Shown in pieces: positions 13,198 to 19,458 of a stretch of 22,455 bases of DNA. The DNA is from JAQVWU01 sp964628455 (GTDB lineage: Bacteria > Bacillota > Clostridia > Oscillospirales > CAG-272). Position numbers and translations under genes: made by a program. The notes under the pieces are model-generated. The model searched no databases, was not told the origin of the DNA, and worked only from the letters and a program-made list of their open reading frames with translations. Numbering within the stretch: position 1 is the stretch's first letter; each line of letters opens with the position of its first letter. The DNA is taken from contig CAZVPD010000046.1 of assembly GCA_964628455.1 (NCBI GenBank), positions 1 through 22,455 on the forward strand, written 5' to 3'.

Positions 13198-15720
13198 ATG
13201 CCGGTATCACAGAAAGTTTTAATTATAGGCGGAGTGGCGGGCGGCGCCACGGCGGCTGCAAGGCTCAGAAGACTGGACGAGCACGCCGAGATCATCATGT
13301 TTGAACGGGGAGAATATATCTCTTTCGCCAACTGCGGGCTGCCGTATTATATCGGAGGAGAGATCAAAACCAAATCGGCCCTGACCCTTCAGACGCCCAA
13401 AAGCTTTAACGCAAGGTTCAATGTGGATGTCAGGATCCTGAATGAGGTCGTTAAAATCGATCCCGGGGCGAAATCGGTCACGGTAAAAAACCTCACGACG
13501 GGCGAAACCTATGAGGAAACCTATGACAAGCTGATCCTGTCCATGGGCGCGGAACCGGTGAAGCCGAACATAGAGGGACTGAACGGCGAAAAGGTCTTTA
13601 CCCTGCGCAGCATCCCCGACACCTATAAAATCAAGGAATACATAGAAAAAAACAAGCCGAAAAGAGCGGCCGTCATCGGCGGCGGTTTTATCGGGCCGGA
13701 GATGGCCGAGAACCTCGACGCCGCGGGTCTCAGCGTCACGATCATCGAAATGGCCGACCAGGTCATGGCCCCCCTTGATTACGACATGGCTTGCGAAGTG
13801 CACAGGCATATCGAAAGCAAGGGACTGACCCTCCTTCTCGGGAGCGCCCTGCGCTCCGTCCGTGAAAGCGGCAGCGGGCTGAAACTGGTCCTCAACAACG
13901 GCGAAGTCGACACCGACATGCTGATCATGGCCATCGGCGTCCGTCCGGAAACAGCCCTGGCAAAAGAGGCGGGGATCGCGCTCAATGAACGCGGCGCCAT
14001 CGTGACGGACAACCGCATGCGGACATCGGCCGGGGATATTTACGCGGTCGGAGACGCCGTCGAATCCGAGGATTTCGTCGCCGGCTGCAGGTGCTTCGTC
14101 CCGCTTGCCGGTCCCGCCAACAAGCAGGGAAGGATCGCGGCCGACAACATATGCGGGCTGGACAGCGTCTATAACGGCACGCAGGGGTCGTCCATCATCA
14201 AAGTGTTTGACCTGACCGTCGCCTCCACGGGGTTGAACGAAAAGTCCGCGGTCCGGCTTGGTTATGACTGCGACAAGTCGTATACCTATTCGGCAAACCA
14301 CGCCAGCTATTATCCGGGAGCCGTCAACATGTCGGTGAAGACCGTTTTCGAAAAGAAGACCGGCCGGATACTGGGGGCCCAGATCGTGGGTTATGAAGGG
14401 ACCGACAAGCGCTGCGATGTGCTCGCGACCGCCATACGCGCGAAAATGACCGCGTATGACCTGACTCAGCTGGAGCTGTGCTACGCCATGACCGTGCACA
14501 AGGCCCAGGGCTCGGAATACNNNNNNNNNNCGCAGCTGGAACTGTGCTATGCTCCTCCGTTCGGTTCCGCGAAGGACCCCGTGAACATGGCCGGTTTCGT
14601 GATCGAAAACATCCTGACCGGGAAAGTGAAGAATTTCCACTGGCACGACGTGGATGCCCTTCCGAAGGACGGCAGCGTCACCCTTCTCGACACCCGCACG
14701 CCGATGGAATACGACAACGGGCACATCGAGGGATTCATCAATATCCCGCTTGACAGCCTCCGCGAACGCAAAAACGAACTCGACAGGACAAAACCCGTAT
14801 ACATCACCTGCCAGATAGGCCTCCGCGGTTATGTGGCTGCCCGCATCCTGTCGCAGGAGGGATTTGACGCCTATAATCTCAGCGGCGGTTATCGCCTGTA
14901 TCATTCGGTATACGGCGTGCGTACGCCGGCTCCCGGCAGCAGCGGTATGAACCCCGAAACGCAGCTCCCCGAAGCTCCCGAAAAAATCCCGGCAAAAAAA
15001 AACATTAACGTGGATGCCTGCGGACTTCAGTGTCCGGGTCCCATCGTAAAGCTGTCCGCCGCGCTCAATGACGCGGGGATCGGCGATATCATCGAGATCT
15101 CCACCACCGACCCTGCGTTCGCAGACGATATCGCGGGTTTCTGCCGCCGGACGGGCAACGTGCTGCTGGGCACGGAAAGCAAGAAGGGGATCAGCGTTGC
15201 CAGGATCCGAAAAGAAGCGGTTCAGCCCGCGGCCTGCGACAGGGAACCGAAAGACCATAAAAACATCATCGTTTTCTCGGGCGACCTCGACAAAGCGATC
15301 GCGTCGTTTATCATAGCCAACGCAGCGGCGGCCATGGGCAGAAAAGTCAGCATGTTTTTCACGTTCTGGGGTCTGAATATACTCCGGAAATCGCATAAAG
15401 TCAAAGTGAAGAAAGATATGATTTCGAAAATGTTCGGGATGATGATGCCCCGCGGTTCGAAAAAACTGTCGATATCGAAACTGCACATGGGCGGCATCGG
15501 GACAAAAATGATCCGCAGCGTGATGAACAACAAGAATATAGACAGCCTCGAGGACCTGATCAAAACCGCGCAGGCAAACGGCGTGGAACTGATCGCATGC
15601 ACCATGACCATGGACGTGATGGGTATCCATAAATCCGAACTGATGGACAATGTAAAATACGCGGGTGCCACGGCGATGCTGGCAAACGCCGAAGAGTCGG
15701 ACATGTCTTTGTTTATCTGA
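13198..15720 (+). CDS. CoA-disulfide reductase - rhodanese - TusA - DsrE-like fusion (interrupted by an assembly artefact)
   Basis: One frame runs 840 codons across a 10-N gap; about 818 residues are genuine. Residues 1-455 form a FAD/NAD(P) disulfide reductase of the CoA-disulfide/persulfide reductase type: GGVAGG (11-16), catalytic Cys46 in SFANCGLPY, a second nucleotide site near 160 (VIGGGFIGPEMAENL), and YAVGDAVE. A rhodanese domain follows (about 483-575, active Cys538 in CQIGLRG). Next is a TusA-like domain (about 602-670, CGLQCPGP, Cys608 and Cys612). The last is a DsrE-like domain (about 689-840). Numbers after residue 441 include 22 spurious residues. Together these domains reduce and pass on persulfide sulfur in the cytoplasm. 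The start ATG has GGAGGGG 6 nt upstream. It sits 116 bases behind thioredoxin and is probably co-expressed with it. The extra MTVHKAQGSEY near 14488-14520 is not part of this protein. Confidence 0.9.
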   Translation: MPVSQKVLIIGGVAGGATAAARLRRLDEHAEIIMFERGEYISFANCGLPYYIGGEIKTKSALTLQTPKSFNARFNVDVRILNEVVKIDPGAKSVTVKNLTTGETYEETYDKLILSMGAEPVKPNIEGLNGEKVFTLRSIPDTYKIKEYIEKNKPKRAAVIGGGFIGPEMAENLDAAGLSVTIIEMADQVMAPLDYDMACEVHRHIESKGLTLLLGSALRSVRESGSGLKLVLNNGEVDTDMLIMAIGVRPETALAKEAGIALNERGAIVTDNRMRTSAGDIYAVGDAVESEDFVAGCRCFVPLAGPANKQGRIAADNICGLDSVYNGTQGSSIIKVFDLTVASTGLNEKSAVRLGYDCDKSYTYSANHASYYPGAVNMSVKTVFEKKTGRILGAQIVGYEGTDKRCDVLATAIRAKMTAYDLTQLELCYAMTVHKAQGSEYXXXXQLELCYAPPFGSAKDPVNMAGFVIENILTGKVKNFHWHDVDALPKDGSVTLLDTRTPMEYDNGHIEGFINIPLDSLRERKNELDRTKPVYITCQIGLRGYVAARILSQEGFDAYNLSGGYRLYHSVYGVRTPAPGSSGMNPETQLPEAPEKIPAKKNINVDACGLQCPGPIVKLSAALNDAGIGDIIEISTTDPAFADDIAGFCRRTGNVLLGTESKKGISVARIRKEAVQPAACDREPKDHKNIIVFSGDLDKAIASFIIANAAAAMGRKVSMFFTFWGLNILRKSHKVKVKKDMISKMFGMMMPRGSKKLSISKLHMGGIGTKMIRSVMNNKNIDSLEDLIKTAQANGVELIACTMTMDVMGIHKSELMDNVKYAGATAMLANAEESDMSLFI
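14467..14532. other. Assembly artefact: chimeric contig end plus 10-N gap
   Basis: The stretch CAGCTGGAGCTGTGCTACGCC-like at 14467-14487 is repeated with three differences at 14533-14553. Between the copies lie 33 bases encoding MTVHKAQGSEY, a RecD/UvrD-type helicase motif, and ten N. In the reductase family the sequence reads directly from LELCYA into PPFGSAKDPVNM. Removing these 66 bases (22 codons) restores the family sequence in frame. Confidence 0.85.
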
Positions 15721-15736
15721 TTTCTTTCAAATAGAA

Positions 15737-15767
15737 ACGGCCGCGGGATGCATCCCGCGGCCGTGCT
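15737..15767. terminator. Bidirectional terminator between convergent genes
   Basis: A perfect 28-base palindrome at 15737-15764 (14 bases each side, centred at 15750/15751) begins ACGGCCGCGGGATG. It lies between the end of the oxidoreductase gene and the end of the crp gene. On both strands a short T-rich tail follows. It serves both convergent transcripts. Confidence 0.8.
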
Positions 15768-15769
15768 GT

Positions 15770-16444
15770 TTATGTCAGCGCCCTGAGTTTCGCGGCATCG
15801 GTGACCCTGATGCCGCCGCGCGATAATTCGACGATTTTTTCGTCCGCGAAATATCTGAGCATTCTCGTGACGACTTCCCGCGCCGTGCCCATATATCTTG
15901 CCGTCTGTTCATGCGTCAGCTTTATGACATCCCCGCCGGATTTTTCAAGCTCGCCCAGCAGAAAGATCGCGAGTCTTTTGTCGATCCCCATGAAAAGGAT
16001 CTGCTGCATAGCCCACATCACGTCGGAAAAACGCTCCGTGGCGATCCTGTAGCCGTATGTTTCGACATGGATATTCTGCTCCGCCAGTCTGTGAAACACC
16101 GGCGAAGGGATCATGAGGACTTCGCTGTCCTCTTCGGCGCCGATAAAGACGTCGAACGTAACGGCGTCGAGGACGCATGATGCCGAAAGGATGCAGGTGT
16201 CACCGGAGAACAGCCGGTACAGGGTGATTTCACGTCCCTCTTCGGACAGCATATAGACGCGCAGCTGGCCTTTTTTCACTAAAACAACGCCGGGACAGCT
16301 GTCGCTTCCGCTGTGAAGGCTGATGCCCTTGGGATAGCTGACGGAGACGGTGTTGGCGCAGAGCAGCTCCTTTTCGGCTTGTGACAGATACGGCCAGAAA
16401 GTAAAATACCTGATGAACAGGTCGGAACAGTCCGGAGAGATCAT
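15770..16444 (-). CDS. Crp/Fnr-family transcriptional regulator
   Basis: The 224-residue product has an N-terminal cyclic-nucleotide-binding-like beta barrel (about 20-125), a long dimer helix (about 130-160) and a C-terminal helix-turn-helix. The recognition helix reads R189-E190-V-V-T-R194, the same R-E-x-x-x-R pattern that contacts GTGA in Crp. The Fnr-type N-terminal four-Cys cluster is absent, but C84-x5-C90 in the barrel (TCILSASC) could be a thiol or metal sensor. Its gene lies 48 bases behind the ferredoxin gene on the same strand, so the pair is probably an operon. A GTGA-N5-TCAC site near -41 of that operon's promoter predicts positive autoregulation. The ligand or signal is unknown; an oxidised-thiol or sulfane-sulfur signal is inferred from the neighbours. 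The ribosome site is weak. Confidence 0.9.
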   Translation of the reverse strand: MISPDCSDLFIRYFTFWPYLSQAEKELLCANTVSVSYPKGISLHSGSDSCPGVVLVKKGQLRVYMLSEEGREITLYRLFSGDTCILSASCVLDAVTFDVFIGAEEDSEVLMIPSPVFHRLAEQNIHVETYGYRIATERFSDVMWAMQQILFMGIDKRLAIFLLGELEKSGGDVIKLTHEQTARYMGTAREVVTRMLRYFADEKIVELSRGGIRVTDAAKLRALT

Positions 16445-16492
16445 TCTGTATCAGCTCTTTCCGTCAAAAAATTCTGCATATTACAGGTTCGG

Positions 16493-16714
16493 TCACTGAA
16501 GCGCCAGCGCGCCCCGGGGGCAGTATTTCACGCATTTGCCGCATACGATGCATTTTTCCGGGTCAACGGCCGGCGCGTCGTATCCCTTCTGCGACAACGC
16601 GTCCGCGGGGCAGACCCTGACAGACGGGCAGGGGTGATTCTGAGGGCATTTTTCTTTTATGACGATGCATGTAAGGTTGTTGCGGCTGCCGCCGGCGGTT
16701 TTCTTGTCAGGCAT
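16493..16714 (-). CDS. Small 8-Cys ferredoxin-like protein (4Fe-4S)
   Basis: The 73-residue product starts at ATG 16714 with AAGGGA about 8 nt upstream. The C-terminal half holds a canonical cluster motif, C55-x2-C58-x2-C61-x3-C65-P. The N-terminal half is atypical: C16, C23-x5-C29-x5-C35-P (CPQNHPC then VRVCP) rather than CxxCxxC. All eight Cys needed for two clusters are present. It should act as a cytoplasmic electron carrier or a redox partner of the neighbours. It is the first gene of the ferredoxin-crp unit and is divergent from the permease pair, with a single predicted operator between. Confidence 0.85.
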   Translation of the reverse strand: MPDKKTAGGSRNNLTCIVIKEKCPQNHPCPSVRVCPADALSQKGYDAPAVDPEKCIVCGKCVKYCPRGALALQ

Positions 16715-16749
16715 GGATTGATCCCTTTCTGTAAATACGTTTATTTCAT

Positions 16750-16755
16750 ATTATA
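16750..16755 (-). promoter_or_regulatory. -10 box of the ferredoxin-crp promoter
   Basis: On the minus strand TATAAT (16755-16750). The hexamer 17 bases upstream (CGGTAT) is a poor -35. The transcript should begin near 16743. The predicted operator centre is 29 nt upstream of its first base, the same distance as at the other two promoters. Confidence 0.65.
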
Positions 16756-16777
16756 TATCTTCCGGGACCGTTATACC

Positions 16778-16790
16778 GTGATTAACTCAC
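16778..16790. promoter_or_regulatory. Divergent Crp/Fnr-type operator shared by ferredoxin-crp and the permease pair
   Basis: GTGATTAACTCAC is a GTGA-N5-TCAC dyad centred at 16784. It is exactly 29 nt from the first base of TATAAT on the left (minus, 16755) and 29 nt from TATAAT on the right (plus, 16813). It thus sits near -41 of both promoters. The R-E-x-x-x-R recognition helix of the adjacent regulator fits GTGA half-sites. The half-site spacing is one base shorter than in E. coli Crp sites. Confidence 0.7.
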
Positions 16791-16812
16791 ATACATCCGG
16801 CTTTTTTCGGCG

Positions 16813-16818
16813 TATAAT
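16813..16818 (+). promoter_or_regulatory. -10 box of the permease promoter
   Basis: A perfect TATAAT; the -35 position (16790-16795, CATACA) is poor and abuts the operator, consistent with activation by a protein bound at -41. Transcription should start near 16825, about 38 nt before the first permease gene. Confidence 0.65.
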
Positions 16819-16862
16819 ATCCGAAAAGATTTTAAATTCAACGAAAGCGCAGGGAAAAGGCC

Positions 16863-17339
16863 ATGACCTATGTGTTCTACTCGCTGGCTGCCGCCGGACT
16901 GATCGCCTCCCTTATCAAAAGCAGGGAAAAAACGAAAGCGGCGCTGAAGAAAGCCTGGAAATCCTTTGAGAATATTCTGCCCCAGTTCCTGTCGGTCATC
17001 CTCATCATCGGCGTTATGCTGGCTGTCCTCACTCCGGAGCAGATATCGGTCTTTATCGGAAGCGAATCGGGCTGGCGGGGAGTGATCGCTGCCGCGTTCA
17101 TAGGTGCTGTGACGCTGATTCCCGGATTCGTCGCTTTTCCGCTTGCGGCGGCGCTGCTGCGAAGCGGCGCGGGGACCATGCAGATAGCGGCTTTCGTTTC
17201 GACGCTTATGATGGTCGGGATCATCACGCTGCCCGTAGAGATATCGTATTTCGGTAAAAAGGCGGCCGTATTGAGAAATGCCCTGGCATTTGTGTTTTCG
17301 CTGGCTGTCGCCGCCGTCATGGGGGCCGTGCTGAAATAA
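16863..17339 (+). CDS. Permease, first half (DUF318 / ArsP-like family)
   Basis: The 158-residue product has four or five hydrophobic segments: one at the N-terminus, about 42-57, about 72-98, about 105-125 and about 140-157. A basic loop (residues 19-35) follows the first. The segment IPGFVAFPLAAALLRSG is the family hallmark and recurs in related form in the next gene. Together the pair makes the complete permease of this family, which is often one gene of about 300-350 residues. Known members export organoarsenicals; others, including those near sulfur genes, are uncharacterised. The start is ATG 16863, with AGGG 8 nt upstream. It is co-transcribed with the next gene (1 base between stop and start). 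The substrate is unknown; a sulfur or thiol compound is inferred from the shared operator with ferredoxin-crp and trxA. Confidence 0.8.
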   Translation: MTYVFYSLAAAGLIASLIKSREKTKAALKKAWKSFENILPQFLSVILIIGVMLAVLTPEQISVFIGSESGWRGVIAAAFIGAVTLIPGFVAFPLAAALLRSGAGTMQIAAFVSTLMMVGIITLPVEISYFGKKAAVLRNALAFVFSLAVAAVMGAVLK

Positions 17340-17340
17340 T

Positions 17341-17886
17341 ATGAAAAAAATGACGGTTCTGCTTAAAAGATACAGGTTTTTTCTCGGTCTTCTCGCGGTC
17401 AATATCGTCATCGCGGTGATTTTCCCGGCAACGGGGAAAAAAGCGCTTGAACTGACGGCGTCGAACCTGTTTGAAATGCTCACGGTCGTCCCTCCGATTT
17501 TTGTTCTTCTCGGACTGCTCGACGTATGGGTTAAAAAAGAAACGATGATCCGGTACATGGGTGAGAATTCCGGCATCACCGGCATTCTGATCGCCTACTT
17601 CTTAGGCGCCGCTGCGGCAGGCCCTTTATACGCCGCTTTCCCGGTAGCCGGAGTTTTAATCAAAAAAGGCAGTAAAATATCGAATGTCCTTATTTTTATC
17701 GGCGCCTGGTCCACCATGAAGATCCCGCTGCTCTTGTTTGAATCGTCTTCGCTCGGACTGCGTTTCACGCTCATCAGGCTGGGGATGGACATCGTCGGGG
17801 TGTTTCTGATCGCCGAGATCCTCGGACGTGTTCTGAATGAGGCCGACAGGGATAAGATCCGTCTTCTGGCGGCGGATAAGAAGTGA
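17341..17886 (+). CDS. Permease, second half (DUF318 / ArsP-like family)
   Basis: The 181-residue product starts one base after the stop of the previous gene, so the two are translationally coupled. It has about five hydrophobic segments (about 13-29, 45-58, 78-104, 112-126 and 140-160). GAAAAGPLYAAFPVAGVLIKKG followed by NVLIFIGAWSTMKIPLLLFE is a well-conserved signature of this permease family, which lets the family be assigned with confidence even though the substrate cannot be. It ends with a charged cytoplasmic tail. The gene is followed by about 97 bases with a T-run (17935-17940) but no convincing hairpin, so readthrough into the serpin gene is possible. Confidence 0.82.
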   Translation: MKKMTVLLKRYRFFLGLLAVNIVIAVIFPATGKKALELTASNLFEMLTVVPPIFVLLGLLDVWVKKETMIRYMGENSGITGILIAYFLGAAAAGPLYAAFPVAGVLIKKGSKISNVLIFIGAWSTMKIPLLLFESSSLGLRFTLIRLGMDIVGVFLIAEILGRVLNEADRDKIRLLAADKK

Positions 17887-17983
17887 TCCGAAAAGCTGTC
17901 CCGGCGTTATGGATGCGGATACGGAACATTCTGCTTTTTTGTTCGTCTTAAGGGCAAATACAAAAAAAGAAAGGCGAAAAAAC

Positions 17984-19345
17984 ATGAAAATAAAATATAA
18001 ATGGTTAAAAACGATCGCCTGCATGACGGCCGCGGTCCTTATCGCCGCGAGTCTGGCTGCCTGCGGTGAAAACGCAGCCGTTCCGAATGAAGCGGATGAA
18101 ACGGATGAGGTCACGGGCAATACGGACAGTACAGGAGAAACCAAGGATGAACTGCCGGAAGCAATACCGCTTTCGGTGAAGAACCTGATGGAAAACGTGA
18201 CGTCTCAAATAACGGAGGCAGGGCCGGTAAACGGTGATTTCGTCGCCGCAGGCGCGGATTTTGCCCTCGACCTGTTCAGAAAGAGCGCGGCTGCCGGGGA
18301 AAATACGATGATCTCGCCCCTTTCCGTGCTGCTTGCGCTTTCGATGACCGCAAACGGAGCGGCGGGAGAGACGCTGGCGCAGATGGAAAACGTGCTTGGA
18401 TCGGGACTGACCGTCGACAGGCTCAACGGATATCTCCGCGACTTCACCGCGTCTCTGACCAGCTCGGAGAAAGCGAAATTTGCGTCGGCCAATTCCGTCT
18501 GGTTCCGGGATGACGGGGAAAGCATCGCCGTCAGCGCGGATTTCCTTCAGAAAAACGCGGATTATTATCATGCGGACGCATACGGGGCCGCTTTCGACGA
18601 CCAAACGGTCGACGACATCAACAGCTGGGTCAGTATCCATACGGACGGTCTGATCGACGGCATACTCGATAAAATACCCGCCGAAGCGGTGATGTATCTG
18701 ATCAACGCGGTGGTGTTCGACGCCGAATGGGAAAAAGTATACACGCTCGAACAGGTTTACGACGGCACGTTTCACGCGCAGGACGGTACGGAACAGACGG
18801 TTCCGATGATGCGGTCGGAGGAAACCCGATACCTCGACGACGGAAAGGCGACGGGATTCATAAAGCCCTACGCCGGCGGACAATACGGTTTTGCGGCGCT
18901 TCTGCCGAACGAAGACATTCCGCCGGAGGAATACATCGCGTCGATGACCGGCGAAAGCTTTCTCGGGACCATATCCGGACAGAAATCCGGGATCGTCTAC
19001 GCGGAGATGCCCAAATTTTCCTCCGAATATAAAGTCGAAATGAACGGCATTCTGACGGAACTCGGCATCGAAGACGCTTTTAATCCTTTTCTCGCCGATT
19101 TTTCGAAACTCGGCAGCTCGCCTCTGGGCAATATTTTCATCAGCAGCGTGCTGCACAAAACCTACATTTCGGTCGATGAGCTCGGGACAAAGGCGGGCGC
19201 GGTTACCTCGGTCGAGATGTCCGTCACAAGCATGCCGGCCGGCGAAATCTATACGGTGACGCTTGACCGTCCGTTTGTTTACGCGATCATCGACAGCACG
19301 ACGAATCTGCCTCTGTTTATCGGCGTCGTCAACAATATAGCTTAA
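17984..19345 (+). CDS. Serpin-family lipoprotein, first copy
   Basis: The 453-residue product starts at ATG 17984; the frame is open further upstream but the lipoprotein signal begins here. The lipobox is LAAC with Cys27, then an acidic linker to about residue 70, then a full serpin domain. Evidence for serpin: MISPLSVLLALSMTANGA, then YLINAVVFDAEWEKVY with VPMMRSE, HKTYISVDELGTKAGAV (hinge) and LDRPFVYAIID near the C-terminus. Counting the hinge Glu as P17 places the scissile bond near Thr-Ser (19226-19231), with Met at P2'; an offset of one or two residues is possible. P14 Thr and small hinge residues suggest an inhibitory serpin. It should sit on the outer membrane surface and trap serine proteases, possibly host ones such as elastase, but this is inference. 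Its closest relative is the next gene. A cut terminator follows it. Confidence 0.92.
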   Translation: MKIKYKWLKTIACMTAAVLIAASLAACGENAAVPNEADETDEVTGNTDSTGETKDELPEAIPLSVKNLMENVTSQITEAGPVNGDFVAAGADFALDLFRKSAAAGENTMISPLSVLLALSMTANGAAGETLAQMENVLGSGLTVDRLNGYLRDFTASLTSSEKAKFASANSVWFRDDGESIAVSADFLQKNADYYHADAYGAAFDDQTVDDINSWVSIHTDGLIDGILDKIPAEAVMYLINAVVFDAEWEKVYTLEQVYDGTFHAQDGTEQTVPMMRSEETRYLDDGKATGFIKPYAGGQYGFAALLPNEDIPPEEYIASMTGESFLGTISGQKSGIVYAEMPKFSSEYKVEMNGILTELGIEDAFNPFLADFSKLGSSPLGNIFISSVLHKTYISVDELGTKAGAVTSVEMSVTSMPAGEIYTVTLDRPFVYAIIDSTTNLPLFIGVVNNIA

Positions 19346-19356
19346 AAAAGAGAATC

Positions 19357-19382
19357 GGGGGACGCCGGGCAGCGCGTCCCCC
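19357..19382 (+). terminator. Terminator stem cut by an N gap
   Basis: GGGGGACGC (19357-19365) pairs with GCGTCCCCC (19374-19382) over an 8-base loop. The bases that should hold the T-run are replaced by ten N (19383-19392). The distance to the next gene is therefore unknown. Confidence 0.65.
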
Positions 19383-19392
19383 NNNNNNNNNN
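19383..19392. other. 10-N assembly gap between the two serpin genes
   Basis: Ten N of placeholder length interrupt the intergenic region directly after a terminator stem. Both flanks look intergenic. No duplicated flank was found here, unlike the gap at 14521. The real gap length, and whether another serpin copy was collapsed, cannot be told. Confidence 0.95.
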
Positions 19393-19458
19393 CGGACTTT
19401 TTCCGGTGCCGGCCGAGATTTCCCGAGACCGAAGACTGCCCGACGAAAGGCGAAACGA

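Noticed and set aside
14467..14520. RecD/UvrD-type helicase motif (MTVHKAQGSEY) inside the oxidoreductase
   Set aside because: It sits beside an N run and a duplicated flank, and the family sequence continues correctly if it is removed; judged an assembly chimera, not a domain.
13219..15630. An 803-codon minus-strand open frame opposite the oxidoreductase
   Set aside because: Composition is His/Val/Arg-rich without family motifs and the opposite strand encodes clear domains; a shadow.
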